A DNA stretch of 64,000 nt, from the NCBI GenBank assembly GCA_002966495.1, contig CP016490.1, positions 1 through 64,000 on the forward strand. Reading direction: 5' to 3'. Made by a program: the position numbers and the translations under genes. The notes beneath the pieces were generated by a model. It did no database searches and was not told where the DNA came from. It was given only the letters and a program-made list of their open reading frames with translations. The number at the start of each line of letters is the position of its first letter. The stretch's first letter is position 1. This DNA comes from Halomonas sp. GFAJ-1 (GTDB lineage: Bacteria > Pseudomonadota > Gammaproteobacteria > Pseudomonadales > Halomonadaceae). This document shows positions 60,288 through 64,000 of this stretch, piece after piece.

Positions 60288-61538
60288 TTATTCAGATTCT
60301 ATATCTGTCTTATCTAAGCCGAAAGCTTTGTGTAATGCATTAACCGCAAGCTCCATATGTTTTTCGTCAATCACCACGGAAATTTTAATTTCAGAGGTAG
60401 ATACCATACGAATATTGACGTTTTCATCGGCCAATACGCGGAACATTTTAGAAGCAACGCCTGCATGCGAGCGCATGCCAACGCCTACTAGCGACACCTT
60501 GGCGATATTATCATCACCGCGCAGCTCGCCACCGCCTAAATCAGGAATAACGGTTTCTTCCAGAATCTTCTTAGTGGCTTTATAGTCACCCTTGGCAACC
60601 GTAAAGGTGAAGTCAGTGTAATCACCTGCTGGCGCCACGTTCTGGACGATCATATCTACTTCGATATTGGCGTCGGCAATTGGGCCAAGAATACGTGACG
60701 CCACGCCGGGCACATCAGGCGTGTTCAACAGGGTGAGTTTGGCTTCGTTTTTGGTAAAAGCGATACCGGAGATCAGCGGTTCTTCCATAGAGTCCTCGTC
60801 TTGGTCTGCGTCTGCAACAATCAGGGTGCCAGGGCCGTTTTCAAAGCTCGACAGCACCCGCAGCGGTACGTTGTACTTACCTGCAAACTCCACAGCACGG
60901 ATTTGCAGCACTTTGGAGCCTAAGCTCGCCAGTTCAAGCATTTCTTCCACTGTTATGCTCTCAAGGCGTTGCGCCTTGGAACATACGCGGGGGTCGGTGG
61001 TATAAACACCGTCGACATCGGTGTAGATTTGGCACTCATCGGCGCCCAGCGCTGCGGCCAGTGCAACACCCGTGGTATCGGAACCACCACGTCCCAGCGT
61101 CGTGATATTGCCGTTCTCATCAACGCCCTGGAAGCCAGCCACCACCACCACTTTGCCTGAATCCAGGTCAGCTTTCAGATCGTCGGTTTCAATACGCTGA
61201 ATGCGCGCTTTGGTGTAGGCGCTATCGGTGTGAATACCTACCTGGGCACCCGTGTGAGAAGTGGCAGAAACGCCAATTTGCTGGAGCGCCATGGCCAGCA
61301 ACGAAATGGTGACCTGCTCACCGGTCGACAGCAGCATATCCATTTCGCGCGGTGCCGGCTCTTCATTGAGGGCCTGCGCCATTTCGGTCAAGCGATTGGT
61401 CTCGCCGCTCATCGCAGAGACGACGACCACGACTTGGTGGCCTTGATCACGAAAGCCTTTGACCTTTTCCGCCACGGCCTTGATACGGTCGACAGAGCCC
61501 ACCGAAGTGCCGCCGAACTTCTGTACGTATAATGCCAT
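60288..61538 (-). CDS. lysC: Aspartate kinase LysC
   Basis: 416 residues. The kinase domain starts LYVQKFGGTSVGSVDRIK and has TLGRGGSDTTGVALAAAL. Two C-terminal ACT domains (about 265-415) bind lysine and threonine for feedback. First step of the aspartate family, which in Halomonas also feeds ectoine synthesis. AGGA precedes the ATG at 61538. Confidence 0.96.
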   Translation of the reverse strand: MALYVQKFGGTSVGSVDRIKAVAEKVKGFRDQGHQVVVVVSAMSGETNRLTEMAQALNEEPAPREMDMLLSTGEQVTISLLAMALQQIGVSATSHTGAQVGIHTDSAYTKARIQRIETDDLKADLDSGKVVVVAGFQGVDENGNITTLGRGGSDTTGVALAAALGADECQIYTDVDGVYTTDPRVCSKAQRLESITVEEMLELASLGSKVLQIRAVEFAGKYNVPLRVLSSFENGPGTLIVADADQDEDSMEEPLISGIAFTKNEAKLTLLNTPDVPGVASRILGPIADANIEVDMIVQNVAPAGDYTDFTFTVAKGDYKATKKILEETVIPDLGGGELRGDDNIAKVSLVGVGMRSHAGVASKMFRVLADENVNIRMVSTSEIKISVVIDEKHMELAVNALHKAFGLDKTDIESE

Positions 61539-61602
61539 ATGCCGTTTTCCTATGGGTTCGGGAATGGAGGGTGAATGTTGTTATTGCTAATTTTCTTCAC
61601 TA

Positions 61603-61639
61603 ACAAAAAGGCCGGTAGCAGATAATGCCACCGGCCTTC
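61603..61639 (-). terminator. Terminator after alaS
   Basis: AAGGCCGGTGGCA and TGCTACCGGCCTT pair with one mismatch around a short loop, followed by a TTTTTG tail on the minus strand. It separates alaS from lysC. Confidence 0.88.
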
Positions 61640-61643
61640 GTTA

Positions 61644-64000
61644 TTAGCGAAGCGTGTTTTCCAACCAAGCCGGAACGCTGTTCAACGCTCCTGGCAAGGC
61701 ATCAGGCTGGCTACCACCTGCTTGCGCCATATCCGGGCGGCCACCACCTTTACCGCCCACCTGGGAAGCAACGTGGTTAACCAGCTCACCCGCTTTGACG
61801 CGGCTGGTCAAATCCTGGGTTACGCCAGCAATCAAGCTAACTTTACCCGCTGCGGCGTCTGCTGTACCGAGCATGACAACCCCTGAACCAAGCTTGTTTT
61901 TCAACTGATCCAGTACGCCGCGCAGGTCTTTGCCCGATACGCCTTCAAGCTGAGTCACCAGCAGCTTAACGCCGTTAACTTCTTGCACCTGGCTAAGCAT
62001 GTCGCTGCCTGCAGCGCTAGCCAGCTTGGCTTTCAACTGCTCAAGCTCTTTCTCAAGCGCGCGGTTACGATCAACTAGCGACTCAACCCTGGCCTCTACT
62101 TGCTCAGGCTTGGTTTTCAGACGCTCGCCAAGACGCTGCACACGGGCTTCTTGCTCGCGGAAGTACGCCAGTGCATTTTCGCCGGTAATCGCTTCTATAC
62201 GACGTACACCTGACGCGATACCCACTTCGCTAATCACATGACAGCAGCCAATATCACCACTGCGGGCCACATGGGTACCACCACACAGTTCGATAGAGAA
62301 GTCATCGGCGCCAATGGTCAGCACGCGCACGTTGTCAGCATATTTTGCTTCAAACAGCGCGGCTGCGCCTTTCTCCTTGGCATCAGCCAAACTCATTTGC
62401 TCAATTTTGGTCGGCGCGTTCGCCAGTATTTGCTCATTGACCAAGCGCTCTACTTCAGCCAATTGATCCGCCGTCATTGGCTCAAAATGGCTAAAGTCAA
62501 AGCGTAACCGTTCGGCATTGACCAGCGAGCCTTTCTGCTGAACGTGATCGCCCAGCACCAACCGTAGCGCTTTATGCAGCAGGTGGGTTGCCGAGTGGTT
62601 ACGAATAGTGGCGCTGCGCAGGCTGGCATCCACTTCACCACGCACGTGGGCACCTACGTTAAGCGCGCCCTCCACCATGATCCCTTGGTGCAGATGGTGA
62701 CCGCTCTGCTTCTGGGTATCCGTTACCTGGAAACGCCCACCGTCTACATACAGGTAGCCGGTGTCGCCTACCTGACCACCTGACTCGCCATAAAATGGCG
62801 TGCGATCAAGTACGACAGTGCCTTTTTGGCCCGCTTCCAAGGCAGCAAGCGCGCCGCCTTCCGTATCAACGATAGCGGTGACCGTTGCCTGGTCTTCTAG
62901 CTGTTCATAACCGGTAAAGCGAGTTTCACCTTCAAGCTCAATAGAGGCGCTATAGTCTGCGCCAAACTGGCTGGCAGCACGGGCGCGCTCACGCTGAGCC
63001 TCAAGCTCACGCTGGAAACCGGCTTCATCCAGCGATACTTCCCGCTCCCGGCAAACATCGGCAGTTAAATCAAAGGGGAAGCCGTAGGTGTCGTAGAGTT
63101 TGAACACGGTTTCACCGGGCAGCACATCGCCTTGAAGCTCCTCAAGCGCCGCGTTCAGCAGCCCCATACCGTGATCCAGCGTACGGGCAAACTGCTCCTC
63201 TTCTTTGAGCAGGACACGGGCTATCTGCCCACTGGCTTCATGTAGCTCAGGGTACGCCTCGCCCATTTCAGCATCTAGCGCGCTCACGAGCTTGTGGAAG
63301 AACGGTTCAGAGGCGCCTAACTTGTGCCCATGACGAATCGCCCGACGAATAATACGCCGCAGCACATAGCCGCGCCCTTCATTGGACGGCAACACGCCAT
63401 CGGCAATCAAAAAGGCACAGGAGCGAATATGGTCGGCAATAACCCGCAGCGAAGGCGTCGCAGTGTCAAGGTGGCCGGTGGCATCAGCCGCTGCTTTTAA
63501 CAGATTCTGGAACAGGTCGATTTCATAGTTGGAGTGCACACCCTGCATCACCGCGGCAACACGCTCCAAGCCCATACCGGTATCAATAGACGGCTTGGGC
63601 AGCGGATTTAGTGTGCCTGAGGCATCGCGGTCGAACTGCATGAACACCAAGTTCCATATCTCGATATAGCGGTCGCCGTCTTCTTCTGGACTTCCCGGCG
63701 GGCCGCCCCACACGTCAGGGCCGTGATCAAAGAAAATTTCCGAACTTGGGCCACAGGGGCCGGTATCGCCCATCTGCCAGAAGTTATCTTCATCCAGCTT
63801 AGAGAAGCGCTCTGGGTCAATGCCGATTTCATCTTTCCAGATACGCTCAGCTTCATCGTCACTAATGTGAACGGTTACCCAAAGTTTCTCTTTCGGCAGC
63901 CCCAGAGTTTCCGTTAGAAAAACCCAAGCAAAACGAATGGCGTCGCGCTTAAAGTAATCGCCAAAGCTAAAGTTACCCAGCATTTCAAAGAAGGTATGGT
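61644..64000 (-). CDS. alaS: Alanyl-tRNA synthetase AlaS (N-terminus outside window)
   Basis: The frame is open to the right edge, where it reads HTFFEMLGNFSFGDYFKRD, an internal AlaS motif, so roughly the first 80 residues are missing. The visible 780-odd residues include the class II catalytic core, the editing domain with NHSATHLLHKAL and CGGTHVARSGDIG zinc/editing motifs, and the C-terminal oligomerisation/C-Ala domain with GGKGGGRPDMAQAGG. It charges tRNA-Ala and clears mischarged serine and glycine. Confidence 0.97.
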   Translation of the reverse strand, partial: HTFFEMLGNFSFGDYFKRDAIRFAWVFLTETLGLPKEKLWVTVHISDDEAERIWKDEIGIDPERFSKLDEDNFWQMGDTGPCGPSSEIFFDHGPDVWGGPPGSPEEDGDRYIEIWNLVFMQFDRDASGTLNPLPKPSIDTGMGLERVAAVMQGVHSNYEIDLFQNLLKAAADATGHLDTATPSLRVIADHIRSCAFLIADGVLPSNEGRGYVLRRIIRRAIRHGHKLGASEPFFHKLVSALDAEMGEAYPELHEASGQIARVLLKEEEQFARTLDHGMGLLNAALEELQGDVLPGETVFKLYDTYGFPFDLTADVCREREVSLDEAGFQRELEAQRERARAASQFGADYSASIELEGETRFTGYEQLEDQATVTAIVDTEGGALAALEAGQKGTVVLDRTPFYGESGGQVGDTGYLYVDGGRFQVTDTQKQSGHHLHQGIMVEGALNVGAHVRGEVDASLRSATIRNHSATHLLHKALRLVLGDHVQQKGSLVNAERLRFDFSHFEPMTADQLAEVERLVNEQILANAPTKIEQMSLADAKEKGAAALFEAKYADNVRVLTIGADDFSIELCGGTHVARSGDIGCCHVISEVGIASGVRRIEAITGENALAYFREQEARVQRLGERLKTKPEQVEARVESLVDRNRALEKELEQLKAKLASAAGSDMLSQVQEVNGVKLLVTQLEGVSGKDLRGVLDQLKNKLGSGVVMLGTADAAAGKVSLIAGVTQDLTSRVKAGELVNHVASQVGGKGGGRPDMAQAGGSQPDALPGALNSVPAWLENTLR

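Overview
The window reads as an ordinary chromosomal segment of a moderately halophilic gammaproteobacterium of the Halomonadaceae (Halomonas/Vreelandella type). The best evidence is a complete ectoine-degradation cluster (doeA-doeB-doeX, doeC, doeD). Supporting evidence is the gammaproteobacterial gene order smc-zipA-ligA and alaS-lysC-csrA-tRNA-Ser-tRNA-Arg, and a full ccmABCDEFGHI set. No prophage, insertion sequence, CRISPR array or integron is visible. Nearly everything is core metabolism, so the points of interest are regulatory sites and single odd proteins.

Layout. 1-4150: metal acquisition. A histidine-rich outer-membrane protein cut by the left edge lies below a Zur-like operator, and a Fur-box-preceded TonB siderophore receptor is paired with a PiuC-type hydroxylase. 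4.8-9.7 kb: two convergent cyclic-di-GMP genes, a triple-GAF GGDEF-EAL enzyme and a PilZ protein fused to an HD-GYP-like domain that has lost metal ligands. 9.8-11.5 kb: a HAD hydrolase, a small LsrG/YgiN-like ABM protein and luxS in a row. 11.6-17.7 kb: the doe cluster. 17.9-24.3 kb: plus-strand genes for a hydroxyacid dehydrogenase, a DUF3108 protein, a LysO-type lysine exporter, an SpmAB-like membrane protein, a DUF3422 protein without a canonical start, and an EamA exporter. 24.4-30.1 kb: OsmC-YcaO fusion, argA, and the Pit phosphate transporter with its DUF47 partner. 30.2-37.5 kb: CYTH protein, potassium channel, class B-like/e(P4) acid phosphatase, YciO, RNase AM, YciI and MnmC.

37.4-53.1 kb is a long minus-strand block: ccmA-I running directly into smc, then zipA, ligA and a yheU-type gene. 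At 53.2 kb two LexA boxes precede a small gene for a LexA/UmuD-type C-terminal domain whose catalytic serine position is arginine. It has no DNA-binding domain; this is the most unusual item here. After it come yigZ, the sodium-pumping oxaloacetate decarboxylase operon oadGAB, dusC, three tRNA genes, csrA, lysC and alaS (cut by the right edge).

Many genes have starts that differ from the longest open frame. TTG starts with good Shine-Dalgarno sequences are inferred for ccmA, ccmB, argA and the DUF3108 gene. Rho-independent terminators were found by eye behind most minus-strand units.
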